From NCBI GenBank assembly GCA_949130485.1, contig OX422190.1:5804861-5868860 (forward strand): a stretch of 64,000 nt of DNA, written 5' to 3'. Shown here piece by piece: positions 23,001 through 32,921 of this stretch (its first letter is position 1; every line of letters starts with the position of its first letter). This DNA comes from Agelas oroides (taxonomy: Eukaryota > Porifera > Demospongiae > Agelasida > Agelasidae). The notes below the pieces were generated by a model. That model saw only the letters and a program-made list of their open reading frames with translations, was not told the origin of the DNA and searched no databases. Both the position numbers and the translations under genes were made by a program.

Positions 23001-24875
23001 ATTGGATGGTGTCATCTGGTATTTCTATATTTCACAGCAGTAACGTTCAGGACTAGAACTTGAAACACACCATTCCACTAGCCTTGCACCTCTCACTTTT
23101 ACTCTTTCACACACAATTCAAGAAACCTATCCAAGGTACTGTTGATTGAGCCTGGATAAGAGGAAGCTAATGTGGTTGCATCTAGTTTGTATTTATGGCA
23201 GCATATAACTTATTGACTTCATACTTCTGTGCTTTGTGCTTCCTTAGTTATATTATGCAATATTATGTTTTACCTTTCTACAGCATTCCCAAGTGATGGA
23301 GCAACTACCACATCAGTCATCATAGTAGTAGCTGTTGTGATCACACTTGTTGTCATTGTACTTGGAGTCGTCATTCTTGTGGTCCTCTTCAGGGCCAGGG
23401 AAAGGAAGCAACTTTTAGTAGTCAACAAGCTTCTGAACACTGCAACCGAAAGTGAAAATATAGAAATAAAAGTAATACAGGAAGGAGCCACTGAGAAGGA
23501 GGCCAATTTAAGTGCTGACCAGCCACCATATGCAGAAGTACGAACAGGGGCACCACCAAATATAACTAGTCAGTCGGAAGAACTAGTGGAGTATCTGAAC
23601 CAGAGTAGCACTCTCACTGGTGGGTATAGTGAAGTAGAACTGGAACCAGATGATAGTAAGCATGTCCTCCCTGCAAAGCCACCCAGACATGTTAACCTCT
23701 CAGATTTTATGTCTGAAGAAACTGAGTCCAGCGATATGTATCAGGATATGAACCAACATCAAGATTCTCCCAATACCCAAGAAACTGACATCTACACTGA
23801 ACCAAACACTACCAGCTCACCTATAGTTGAGACTGAAAGTGAAAACTATGAGACAGTGTATAGTGAGCCAATCCAGCCTTCACTCTTCACAGATGCAGTT
23901 GGCAGTCCTAGTGACTCCGAAGACTTGCAGCCTTATGCCCCCATTTACACCATCCCAATCAATCTGTCAAAGAGTAAGGAAGAGCTATTGAAAGTTTTTG
24001 ATAGCAACACTCGAGAGATTTGTGAGCTTGGAATGGGGCATTTTGGCAAGGTTATCCTTGCTGAGACAGTTGGTTTGAGTGTAAAAGATCTGAGGTTGAG
24101 TGAATCAGACGATGACAAGAGCAAGTCAATGCTAGTCGCTGTGAAAAAACTCAAATCAGATGCTCCAAATGCAACAAAAGAAGCCTTTGAGAAAGAGGTC
24201 AATTTCATGTCAAGATTGACTGATAGAAATGTCATCCGTATACTCGGAGTCTGCTATGAGGACACCCCTTTCATTATGATGGAGTACATGGAGAAAGGAG
24301 ACCTCAACCAGTACCTTCAAAAGTTCAAAATACACAGTACAACTGATTCAGAACCACAAGGTCAGATTACAACTATTACCCTGGTTCATATAACCACACA
24401 GATTGCGAGCGCTATGAAGTACCTTGCATCACACAACTTTGTCCACAGAGACCTGGCAACACGAAACTGTCTGGTGGGTCCAAACTACCTGGTGAAGATA
24501 TCAGATTTTGGCATGAGTAGGAGTCTGTATGGCTCTCACTACTATCGTATTCAAGGGCGTTTTGCCCTTCCAGTTTGTTGGATGGCATATGAATGCTTTT
24601 ATGGTAAATTCTCACAGAAGTCTGATGTGTGGGCATTTGGTGTTACCATGTGGGAGATCTTCACCCTCGCAAAGGAACAACCATACAATGACATGTCAGA
24701 TAAACAGGTCGTTGAGGATGCACTCAGAGGTAAGAATCGCAAGATATTGGCGAAACCTGACATGTGCCCAGTAGAAGTGTACGGAATCATGCTAAAGTGC
24801 TGGACACACAACTCTGAGCGGCGAGCAACATTTGAACAACTCTTTCAGCTGCTCACCTCTGTTTACATTGATTAG
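11005..24875 (+). CDS. Ig-domain receptor tyrosine kinase, DDR-like kinase (locus 1)
   Basis: Five exons (11005-11028, 15008-15071, 15922-16266, 18190-18477, 23284-24875) total 2313 bases, giving 770 residues plus stop. Introns are phase 0,1,1,1. Layout: signal peptide 1-29; V-like Ig 30-144; C2-like Ig 145-240; membrane helix 252-276; tyrosine-rich juxtamembrane tail 277-480; kinase about 484-768. The kinase has GMGHFG (490-495), Lys528 in VAVK, HRDLATRN with Asp630, DFG 648-650 and activation-loop Tyr660/661. GDLNQYL, NFVHRDLATRNCLVG and DVWAFGV resemble discoidin-domain receptors, but there is no discoidin domain. Expected role: plasma-membrane receptor phosphorylating tyrosine; ligand unknown. 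Exon 1 is the least certain part; it is inferred from matching exons at loci 2 and 3. Confidence 0.82.
12890..13500. repeat. compound dispersed repeat (GGAAATGGAAA plus TAGCCTCG pieces)
   Basis: A purine-rich GGAAATG/GGAAACTG stretch (12915-12990) is followed by AACCTCTTAGCTGTTG. Next come a TAGCCTTG-type hairpin around CCCCCAGTATTT (13104-13186) and a second one (13306-13493). Related blocks occur at 29500-30095 and 58005-58520. Confidence 0.65.
13501..14957. other. intronic sequence, nothing recognised
   Basis: Unique-looking sequence apart from short repeat pieces. No long open frame or RNA gene was seen. Confidence 0.4.
15008..15071 (+). CDS. locus 1 exon 2 (signal peptide core)
   Basis: The acceptor TTGGTGCAG precedes it and the donor GTATGT follows. 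It encodes ILYHVVVQLMTFNLLTCVHS then Q: a hydrophobic core and a small-residue cleavage region. The 64-bp length and both splice sites are conserved at 33897-33960 and 61290-61353. Confidence 0.8.
15922..16266 (+). CDS. locus 1 exon 3 (V-like Ig domain)
   Basis: This phase 1-1 exon has acceptor TTTCCAG and donor GTAAGT. It encodes residues 30-144. Candidate disulphide cysteines are Cys63 (LLC) and Cys123 in DGIYRC, the strand-F motif, plus an extra CC pair at 70-71. NWFFPNGTRVP and several N-glycosylation sequons are present. The paralogous exon at 62757-63095 is clearly similar. Confidence 0.88.
16267..18189 (+). other. locus 1 intron 3
   Basis: The main feature is the 19-bp minisatellite at 17271-17711. 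The rest shows no gene. Confidence 0.6.
17271..17711. repeat. 19-bp minisatellite, about 23 copies
   Basis: The unit is AGGATCAGTCAAGATCGCC, with variants CTAGATC and GATCTCC that are ordered in blocks. Each unit holds two GATC sites. It lies within intron 3. Confidence 0.95.
18190..18477 (+). CDS. locus 1 exon 4 (C2-like Ig domain)
   Basis: This phase 1-1 exon (acceptor CATGTAG, donor GTGAGA) encodes residues 145-240. It shows the Ig hallmark Cys163 (LTCNS), Trp175 (VTWRRDG) and Cys223 (GTYNCTV). Many NxS/T sequons suggest heavy glycosylation. A fragment of a paralogous exon lies at 62398-62455. Confidence 0.9.
19208..19789. mobile_element. MITE, TACCGTATAG ends
   Basis: TACCGTATAGCGGGAAATTT at the left and its imperfect complement at the right form TIRs of about 45 bases. 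The outer TA may be a 2-bp target duplication. Confidence 0.8.
19978..20290. repeat. imperfect tandem repeat, about 4 units
   Basis: Four degenerate units share GTTCGACGAGGT, ACACAATTC, GGAAAAACCAGC and TACACTTACCTA, at about 70-110-base spacing. Confidence 0.75.
20938..21497. mobile_element. MITE, TACCGTATTGGCCCGTGCAAG ends
   Basis: The left end (TACCGTATTGGCCCGTGC) and right end (GCACGGGACAATACGGTA) are inverted copies, extending to GGGCGCTT motifs. The interior contains further GTGGGCGCTTACACGGAGG pieces in both orientations. No transposase is present. Confidence 0.82.
22073..22610. mobile_element. MITE, TAGCCTCG family, long form
   Basis: The ends TAGCCTCATTCC and GAACGAGGCTA are inverted, with GAGCCTGGTACACCA inside. 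The interior is related to that of 39478-40035 in the opposite orientation. The 9-bp flanks ATATTGTAC and ATGTAGCAC match at only 6 of 9. Confidence 0.75.
23284..24875 (+). CDS. locus 1 exon 5 (membrane helix, tail, tyrosine kinase)
   Basis: The acceptor TTTCTACAG ends at 23283. The exon stays open to TAG (24873-24875) with no further intron, so the whole kinase is in one exon. Nine tyrosines (323, 344, 355, 393, 411, 429, 433, 458, 462) lie between membrane and kinase. Many are in SH2-ligand-like contexts: PYAEV, YSEV, YTEP, YETV, YSEP. The activation segment has YYRIQGR, but PVCW (Cys672) where RTKs normally have PVRW. The C terminus after the kinase is only a few residues. Confidence 0.95.
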
Positions 24876-25240
24876 TAATGTCTAGTTTTGTATCACCCCA
24901 TGGTGGATGATAATTTTTGTCTGTGCCGTGTTAAGTTTTTTGTTCAACGTTTTGTAATGAATGCACAAACACTAACCACCTTGTTGAACTTTGGAGAATG
25001 ACTATTCAGCTATCTTATAGAAACAGTGAATGTGCAAGCCTCTCTTAATGTTCTCAGTTGCTGTTACAGGTATGTGCAGTGGTTTTATATGATGTGACAC
25101 GTGGGTACCACTTTTCTCTAGTCATTTGACTACTTATGTCAAAGTACAAGCTGTGTGGTTAAATACTGCATGTAAAAATCGAGCTGGAGAAATTACAGTT
25201 TCTAAATAAAGGTCTCAAACTTCAGTAGTATGAATAAAGG
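24876..25240 (+). other. locus 1 3' UTR
   Basis: AATAAA occurs at 25205-25210 and 25233-25238. Blocks such as TAATGTCTAGTTTTGTA and GATAATTTTTGT recur after the kinase remnant at 52851, supporting common descent. Confidence 0.65.
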
Positions 25241-26522
25241 TCTACAGTTCATTCCTTCAAAATGCAGTAGGCAACAACAAATGCAAAGAGCTGAAATTGA
25301 TGTCTTTGATGCAGTTCTGGTCTGGGGTATGGAACATCACTTGTTTTCTTGTGTATGGAATCCTATGAGAAAATATCACACTAATGATCATGATTTGTTT
25401 ACATATACGTACCACAATAGAAGTAAGCTAGAGCCTGGGAATGAGGCTGCACGCTAGCTAGTATAGTAAAACTGAGCATCAGCTTAGTATATACAGACTA
25501 GCTTTGAAGATATATAGTTGATTGTGTTCCAGTGATTTTCAACTCATCCACAACATTGGACTGATCATGCATCAACTTCTAAAATGTTTTGACCAGCCTA
25601 TACTGTGCTGCCCCATAAGTACCCAGGATCATTATTAAAATGCCTTTTGCCTTAATTGGCATCATACGATCTGTCACCTTAAGTAGCTACAACTGACAGC
25701 ATCAGCAACTACCAGCTTGACCAGTGTTGTTTTGGCAGTTGTTGAATTCTTGATGGGATACATCTATATCTAAGTATGTACACACAGGGGATGATAGGTG
25801 TTTGTTTTGACTTTACATAGGTAACACCCTGCATTTACGAGCATGCATGCTGTTTCACCTGAGGGTGAAAATGTAACAATTGCTATGGTATATGCTAACT
25901 GTTTCTGGATACATGCATAGTATATACCAGCCTTGGTCTACCCCCCTGGAGGCAATCCATTCTGTGATTCACCCACTGGCTGCCATGACACTTTTAATGA
26001 TGGGCTGGCTTGCTCAGGATTTCAATAGACACAAAACCCTATGTCGCACTGACAAATACAAGTGAATAGGAAGAGTTTATATTGGTTTGCTGGCAGGCTT
26101 GTGACAATGTCTACCATACACCATGCTTGTGGTCATGTTGCTGCATTTATGAATTTCATTTTGTCTCCTCTATTAGCTACTTGAAGTTTTTGTATTTTGT
26201 ATTTCTCCCTCCCTCTGGTTGCATCTTAGACTCAACGTGGAAGTCCCTTTTTGTGGTCCAAGGGGTTGAATTTCCTTGCTTAATTGTGTTTTTTAATGTT
26301 TTTTTTTTAGGCTGGGGATTTCTGTTTCTTACATGGGTCTGCAGTTTTTACCGTGTGTATGTTACTTTTGCTGTTTACTAGGCCATGTTTGGCTGTGTGT
26401 GTGTAATCAGTGCATTTGTTTTACATCAGGTGGAGCTGGTCAACTAACCTCTTAGTTCTCATGCACAAACAATCAGTGAACCACATATCCCGGAATAAAA
26501 GAAAAGAGGGAGGCCTAGATGT
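25241..26522. other. no supported gene
   Basis: Only short open frames and a half copy of a TAGCCTCG end (25432-25446) were seen. Confidence 0.4.
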
Positions 26523-26745
26523 TATGCAAAGTCACCCTCTGCAGCAGATGTGTTTATGCCAATACTGAAAGTGGTCAATTCGATGTCAAGATCGACAGTC
26601 GACAACAGTGTCATCTTCATATTTGGAGTCTGCTGTGAAGACACCACTTTCATTATGATGGAGCACATGGAAAAAGGAGACCTCAACCAGTAAACGGCTG
26701 ATTCCAGAACCACAAGGTCAGATTACAACCAGCATCCTTGTTCAC

Positions 26746-26873
26746 TAGCCTCATCCCCAGGCCTCCCCTATTTTTGTTCTTCGGTTTGTGTTCAGTATAA
26801 TACATGGAAGTGGAAAAGTGCCTTACTGAACGCAAACTGAAGAACAAAAATGGGAGGCCTGGGAACGAGGGTA
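26746..26873. mobile_element. MITE, TAGCCTCG family, inside kinase pseudogene
   Basis: The ends TAGCCTCATCCCCAGGCC and GGCCTGGGAACGAGGGTA are inverted. The interior forms a hairpin (TTTTTGTTCTTC with GAAGAACAAAAA). The flanks CTTGTTCAC and CTGGTTCAC match 8/9. Confidence 0.85.
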
Positions 26874-27186
26874 CTGGTTCACAGTATCACCACACAGATT
26901 GCTAGTGCTATGAAGTACCTTGCATCACACAACTTTGTTCACGGAGACCTGGCAACATGAAACTACTCACCTCAATTCACCTATAGTATTTGTGATATGA
27001 TTATATAGTACCTCTTGCAATGTTGACGACTACTTCCATTGCTGAACCAGAATAGAAAGATCTCATTGGTACACTGTGCATATAGATCTCTCTGCATGCA
27101 TTCACTTCTTACATCTGTTCAGTTGTAGATGTGCAGTATAATACAATCTTATACGGTTATGACATTATGCTCCTTTAGCTGTTTTC

Positions 27187-27268
27187 CTAGCCTTGTTCCC
27201 AGGCTCTCCCCACGTGTGAACAAACTGCAAGTGACGGAAAGCTGGGCGGGGCCTGGGAACGAGGCTAC
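27187..27268. mobile_element. short TAGCCTCG-family element
   Basis: It starts TAGCCTTGTTCCCAGGC and ends GGGCCTGGGAACGAGGCTA. The interior includes GACGGAAAGCTGGGCGGGG, shared with 33536-33685. No clear target duplication. Confidence 0.7.
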
Positions 27269-27613
27269 TGCTCTGTCCATACCCCATACATTGCAAATCA
27301 AAAGGTCCTGTGCATCAGAGTACAGACCAATCTGTGACTACCCCAGCTCTATAAATGTGCTGCAACAAGCACAGATTGTTTGCACTATGAAGTAACTTGC
27401 ATCACGCAAGTTGGTCCACAGAGACCTGACAACATAAACCTGCATCGGCACGTACGAGTCTACATATTACACTATACTATTGTATAATGGGTGGTTGGTT
27501 CTAGCAGTTCAAATTCTCACGAAAGTGTGATTTGTGGGCATTTGTAGTTACCTCCTGGGTTGAGCCATGCAAGACCATTAATGCAACTACAGGTACAGTG
27601 GCTCCGGGTCCAC

Positions 27614-28003
27614 TTCGTCAATTCCCACTTTGTCAATTCCCACTTTGTCAACTCCCACTTCATCGATTCATTCTAAACCTTAAGTGATCCCTCTATCGCA
27701 GCAGGCTTCAGAGGTTCCCAATATTGACTCAAACATGAGAAGAGATTGACTATTGACCGGTACATTGTTGGTGTTGCATACAACTTTGTGTAATAATTTT
27801 CACCTGTACAGTATAGCTATATGGATGTGTAGTCACCTTTCTACTTCATGTAGACATTTAAACCCACTAATTTTGTTTTGCAGTGCACTTCATGTTGACA
27901 AAGTGGGAAGTTGACAAAGTGGGAATTGATGAAGTGGGAATTGATGAAGTGGGAATTGATGAAGTGGGAATTGACAAATTGGGAATTGGCAAAGTGGGAA
28001 GAT
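27614..28003. repeat. inverted 15-bp tandem repeats
   Basis: The unit GTCAATTCCCACTTT is repeated at 27614-27662. Its complement, AATTGATGAAGTGGG or AAGTTGACAAAGTGGG, is repeated at 27893-28003. The two arrays face each other across about 230 bases. Confidence 0.85.
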
Positions 28004-28013
28004 ACCGGTCCAG

Positions 28014-28436
28014 CCATGCAATACCACAACTATAGGTACAGTGGCCCCTGGTTGGAACCAGCCATGCCAGACCACAACTATATAGCTACAGGTACAGTGA
28101 GTGGCCTCTGGTTGGGCCCAGCCATGCAAGACCACAACTATATAGCTACAGGTACAGTGGCCTCTGGTTAGGCCCAGCCATGCAAGACCACAACTATATA
28201 GCTACAGGTACAGTGGCCTCTGGTTGGGCCCAGCTATGCAAGACCACAACTACAGGTACAGTGGCCTCTGGTTGGGCCCAGCCATGCAAGACGATCAATA
28301 CAACTACATGCAGGTACAGTGGCCTCTGGTTGGGCCCAGCCATGCAAGACCACAACTACAGGTACAGTGGCCTCTGGTTGGGCCCAGCCATGCAAGACGA
28401 TCAATACAACTACAGGTACAGTGGCCCTGGGGAAAT
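28014..28436. repeat. minisatellite, about 45-60-bp unit, about 7 copies
   Basis: Units contain ACAGGTACAGTGGCCTCTGG, TTGGGCCCAGCCATGCAAGA and CCACAACTA, with length variation in the ATATAGCT part. Confidence 0.9.
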
Positions 28437-28659
28437 TTTAAACAGAAAACAGCTATCGGCATAACATTTCCCAATCTGCTTCTGCACATGGCCCTCGGGG
28501 ACTGCCAAACCTGCATCTTTTTTACCACTTTGATATCTGATGCAATGGACCATGAGCTTTGGTCTTAGGGTTGTGCATGGTGGATGTTGTGCCTGCATTT
28601 TGCACATGCATATCGCATGTAGGCATATTGTGTATGCATGTTGGCATGTTGAGCTTGTA

Positions 28660-29495
28660 TGATGATATATTGTGCATGCATGTTGGCATGTTGTGCATGA
28701 ACATTGGCATGTTGTGCATGAACATTGATATGTTGTGCATGAACATTGATATGTTGTGCATGAACGTTGGCACGTCGTGCATGAACATTGGCACGTTGTG
28801 CATGAACGTTGGCATGTTGTGCATTAACGTTGGCATGTTGTGCATGAAAATTGGTATGTTGTGCATGAACATTGGTATGTTGTGCATGAACGTTGGTATA
28901 TTGTGCATGAACGTTGGCATGTTGTGCATGAACGTTGGCATATTGTGCATGAACGTTGGCACGTCGTGCATGAACGTTGGCACGTCGTGCATGAACGTTG
29001 GCACGTTGTGCATGAATGTTGGCACGTTGTGCATGAACGTTGGCATGCTGTGCATGAACGCGTTGGCACGTCGTGCATGAACGTTGGCACGTTGTGCATG
29101 AACGTTGGCACGTCGTGCATGAACGTTGGCACGTCGTGCATGAACGTTGGCACGTTGTGCATGAACATTGGTATGTTGTGCGTGAACGTTGGTATGTTGT
29201 GCGTGAACGTTGGTATGTTGTGCATGAACATTGGTATGTTGTGCATGAACGTTGGTATATTGTGCATGAACGTTGGTATGTTGTGCATGAACGTTGGCAT
29301 TTTGTGCATGAACGTTGGTATGTTGTGCATGAACATTGGTATGTTGTGCATGAACGTTGGTATGTTGTGCATGAACATGTTGTGCATGAATGTTTGGTAT
29401 ATTGTGCATTAACGTTTGGTATATTGTGCATGAACATGTTGTGCATGAACATGTTGTACATGAACGTTGGTGTATTGTGCATGAACATTGGCATG
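28660..29495. repeat. 21-bp minisatellite, about 39 copies
   Basis: The unit is GTTGTGCATGAACGTTGGCA plus T, with point variants (CACGTC, CATATT, ACATT). The 21-base period keeps several frames open on both strands. The longest is 375 codons on the minus strand (28522-29649), with MHN-type repeats. I treat these as by-products of the repeat. Confidence 0.93.
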
Positions 29496-29499
29496 GTCT

Positions 29500-30095
29500 G
29501 TCCAGTGAGGGCACATGGAAAAGCAGGAAATGGAAATGAAATGGAAACTGGAAACAGAAACTGGAAATGGAAGATGGAAATGGAACGGAAATGGAAACGA
29601 AAATGGAAATAAAAGATGCACCAATCCCTGGTGCAGTGTTTTTTTCCACAGACTCATGAGTTGTGTGCTTGTATTCTACTTAGAAATGGTTATTAATTAT
29701 ATGATTGGCTTTATGAGTTGTGCTTTGCCTTTACTCCTGTACTGTGCTTTGTGATTAATTGGATGTGGCAAGTGATGTTGCAATCTAGTCTGGTTCACGT
29801 GAGAGGGGGTCTGGGAATGCGACTAGTTGCAACCTGACCATGAGAATAATTTCACTTGGTCTTATATATAACTAGGCCAGTGTTCCTACACTTGCCAGCC
29901 TCATTCGCAGACCTTCTCCCACTTCCAGTTTTGATCGCTTGCAGTATGTGAAGCAAATGATGGCTTCATACCCTGGCTTCCAGGGTCTATTTTACACAAG
30001 CATCTGGTATAGCCTTGTTCCCAACCCTTGCCGCCCCCTGTATTTGCCAAATTATACAGAAATACAGGGGGCAGCAAAGGCCTGGGAGCGAGGCT
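29500..30095. repeat. compound dispersed repeat, second copy
   Basis: CATGGAAAAGCAGGAAATGG and a GGAAAC-rich tract are followed by GCACCAATCCCTGGTGCAGTG. Then come TAGCCTCG-type hairpins around ATACAGGGGGCAGC (30010-30095). It is related to 12890-13500 and 58005-58520. Confidence 0.65.
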
Positions 30096-30244
30096 GCACT
30101 ATGCCACCAAATTCAACCGTTACAAGATTATGAAGCTGGTCGTCAGCTCGGGTGCAAGTACATAAATCATATCGGGTATTCTTTGCCCGGGTAGTCACTT
30201 TCTGGCTAACATTTCACGTGCAAGTTAAACCCCGTGAATCTTGC

Positions 30245-30250
30245 TATAAA
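30245..30250 (+). promoter_or_regulatory. possible TATA box of locus 2
   Basis: TATAAA lies about 140 bases upstream of the exon 1 ATG at 30390. Position only; no other support. Confidence 0.3.
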
Positions 30251-30389
30251 GGACTACAACAGCTAAGAGGTTGCGTTTTCAATTCTGTTTTCAGTTCTGC
30301 TTTCAGTTTCCAGTTGACAGAGCTAAATTATCCTGCGCGACAGGATCTCGTGAATACTGAACAGTTAGCTATACAAGCACAAGAGAGCC

Positions 30390-30413
30390 ATGGATGCTTC
30401 TGCTACGCACAGG
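30390..30413 (+). pseudogene. locus 2 exon 1
   Basis: ATG to AGG, then GTGAGTTGCT. It encodes MDASATHR. It aligns with locus 1 exon 1 and locus 3 exon 1, including the donor. The exon itself looks intact, but downstream exons are destroyed. Confidence 0.65.
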
Positions 30414-32332
30414 GTGAGTTGCTTAGTCATAACACTCCATGAAGAATCAGTACGGTAATATCCTAGCCACCCAATACATGACATCCCAACGGCGACGGAA
30501 GACATTTGAGATTTGGGGGGGGGGACGATTTGTGTGCGTGCGTAAAGATGCACATGGTAGGGGGGTCTGGGGGTATGCTCCCCTAGGAAAATTTTGCAAA
30601 TTAGATGCTCTGAGATTGCTTCTGAGGCCACTTTTGGCCCAAACCGGTACTACAGTTATCATTGTTATCTGTACGTCTTCGCATGTATGACGTATAGATG
30701 GTTTTCATGGGGCGTGGCTTCACTTCCGGAGGGCGAAAGTCGGTGTCTGGGTTTAGTGCAGCTGCGTGCAAAATACAGGCTAGTAAGCGCTACATCGAGT
30801 CCTTACCATTAGTACCGAAAGATAAAAGAAGCTGTTTCTCTCAAGGTGAAAGGTCCGCTGTACAGCTGCCTCTTGATCGCGCGTTTGCCCTCCGGAAGTA
30901 GGACGCTTAATTGACATTTGGAACCATCTATAGACGTCCACATGCCATGCAGTGGCCGTTGCTGAAGAGTCCAAACTGAGTTTCCAGTGTTGAGTACTAT
31001 ATAGGCATACTGAGCTTGGGGCGGGGCCACAACGTAGCGAGACTCGACACTCGTGCGCTGGGATCTCTGCGACATGCTGCGAGACTCGAGACTAGTTGGC
31101 CTGGACAATGGTTACGCTATCTAGCTGCAGTGGTGTCAATTTGTGAGTATGCCGTGTCACTGTCATGACTGTGGGCGATTGTGGGAGCTATGCCCCCACG
31201 CCTTACATTTTGTGGGGGCAACTGCCCCCAACGTCCCCCCCGGTTCCGCCGCCTATGCATCCCCCAGCTTGTTGGTTGTGTTTTAATATTAGGTGACCCA
31301 AACGTTGGGGCCCGAGGAGCGTGGTACATGCGACCAAAAGAGGCCAGGGAGTGAGGCTATGTTGTGGTAATGTGACTGTAATTATGAGCAAATAGGAGCT
31401 GGAATTGGTAGTGACAACCCAGATCCGCAGAGATCAGTTGTTCAGATTGCAGCAGTCAATCGCAAAGAAAAGAAAAACGTTAAAAATGTAAAAAGATGTA
31501 GGGATGGCATGCCAAAAAGTAAGCAAACAAGGTAGGTAAAGTGAAGGTAAATATACAAAGTCTCATCCCTGCATCTTTTTCACACTAGAGTGCAGCTGTA
31601 GTGCAAAAAAGATGTAGGGATAGAGTGTTGCTAATGTACCTGATGTCATTATGCAGAAAATAGCAGAACCTCTGCTCTAGCCCAGCCAGTGAGTAGGAGA
31701 TAGTTAGCTATAGAGCACTGCATCAGTCCAAATCTCAAAGATTCAGAAAAATGGGAGTCAGTAAAATGGGGAATGCTGAATAACGGAGTAGTGGAATAGC
31801 AGAATAACAGAATAACTTTTTAATTGACTGGAAATGCTTTGAACTTTGCCAACACGGCACTAGCACCACAATGTCCAGCAAGGTAGCCCTGCCACTGCTA
31901 TCTGCATTTGGACTTATATAGGAGCTATGAATACTTTGTGGGAGTCCTCAATAGTTACCCTACAGCCAGAAGAAGCGCGGTGAGCAGGCTGCCATAAGTC
32001 TGCTGAATAGCCTCATCCCAAGCCGGACTAGGCAGCCTACTCACCGGCCTTCTTCTAGCTATAACTCGATGTGTTTATGGATGGAAGGCCCTTGTCTACT
32101 GGTCTACTGTTGTGACATCAGTGCTGATATACCATGGAAAGTGAATAGTTAGACATGGAGGATAACTGGCAGCTATAAGCTTACCTGGAAAGATTGCCAC
32201 CCCCTATCTGGGTTGCTAAGTTCAGCCAGGGTATCAGTTTAGTCCAGCTATGAGAGAGTGAGAATCAGTTGGAATTCAGCTGAGGCCTCTAGGCAATGCT
32301 GCTTATGTAGCTTGTCTTCCGCTCCTCTGCCA

Positions 32333-32408
32333 GGAGCCCGAGTGGCCTTAATGTAAGAGCGTCTGACTAGTATTCAGAAGGTCTTGGGTTCAAATCCCAG
32401 CTGGATCC
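32333..32408 (+). tRNA. tRNA-like sequence, anticodon AGT (Thr), probably a pseudogene or SINE head
   Basis: The anticodon arm is perfect (TCTGA, loop CTAGTAT, TCAGA), giving AGT. The T arm has GGTTCAAATCC. The variable loop AGGTC is normal. The acceptor stem pairs at only about 5 of 7 positions and the D stem is weak. Confidence 0.45.
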
Positions 32409-32921
32409 CGGATTTTTTCCCGTGGATTTATTTCTCACTCTCTCAACAAAAACATCATCATTCATGAGTGCCTACTGTTGCTTACAGTAAGAAACATCAA
32501 GCCTCTGTTTTGAATTGTTTATGCTACACGCTATGAACATGGATACTCCAGAAGCGTGCTGATGTGATCATACAGGAAAACAAGCTACAGTGCAGGATGG
32601 AACGAGAGAGGGTGGTGGAAACAGCCGAGCAAGAGCAGGAAAGGTTGTGAAATGATTTACAAATACCTCACCAGTCAACCTTGAGCACTTAGCATTAACG
32701 GATCTCCTTCAGAACAAACTGTTCAATCCAGCGACTGCTTAGAGTTCAAACCATCCACTGTTTGGCAAACCGGCAACACTTACCATGCCCAGTACAAAAT
32801 TATTGATTCTCTTAAAAGACATGCATCTTAATTTAAGCAGGAGAGATGGTCTGAGAAACGGCAAGGTAGAAAATGTTTTGGCCTCAAGGATATGGGACTG
32901 TGCATAAAACATGCATATCAG

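Larger units (their letters stand above)
18478..23283 (+). other. locus 1 intron 4
   Basis: A 4.8-kb intron with MITEs at 19208-19789, 20938-21497 and 22073-22610, and a tandem repeat at 19978-20290. No other gene was seen. Confidence 0.6.
26523..27560 (+). pseudogene. tyrosine-kinase pseudogene fragments
   Basis: 26523-26735 matches the alpha-C to GDLNQ part of locus 1 exon 5, with frameshifts and a stop after GDLNQ. 26883-26960 matches the catalytic loop, with HGD in place of HRD and then a stop. 27385-27440 is another, more decayed copy of the catalytic loop. 27515-27560 matches the KFSQKSDVWAFGV segment. A MITE (26746-26873) and a repeat (27187-27268) interrupt it. Probably remnants of one or two tandem receptor duplicates. 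Confidence 0.85.

Noticed and set aside
28522..29649. 375-codon minus-strand frame with MHN repeats, and similar plus-strand frames
   Set aside because: It lies over a 21-bp minisatellite that opens several frames on both strands. No signal peptide, domain or splice evidence.
32333..32408. Functional tRNA-Thr(AGT)
   Set aside because: Anticodon and T arms are good, but the acceptor and D stems are poorly paired; listed only as tRNA-like.
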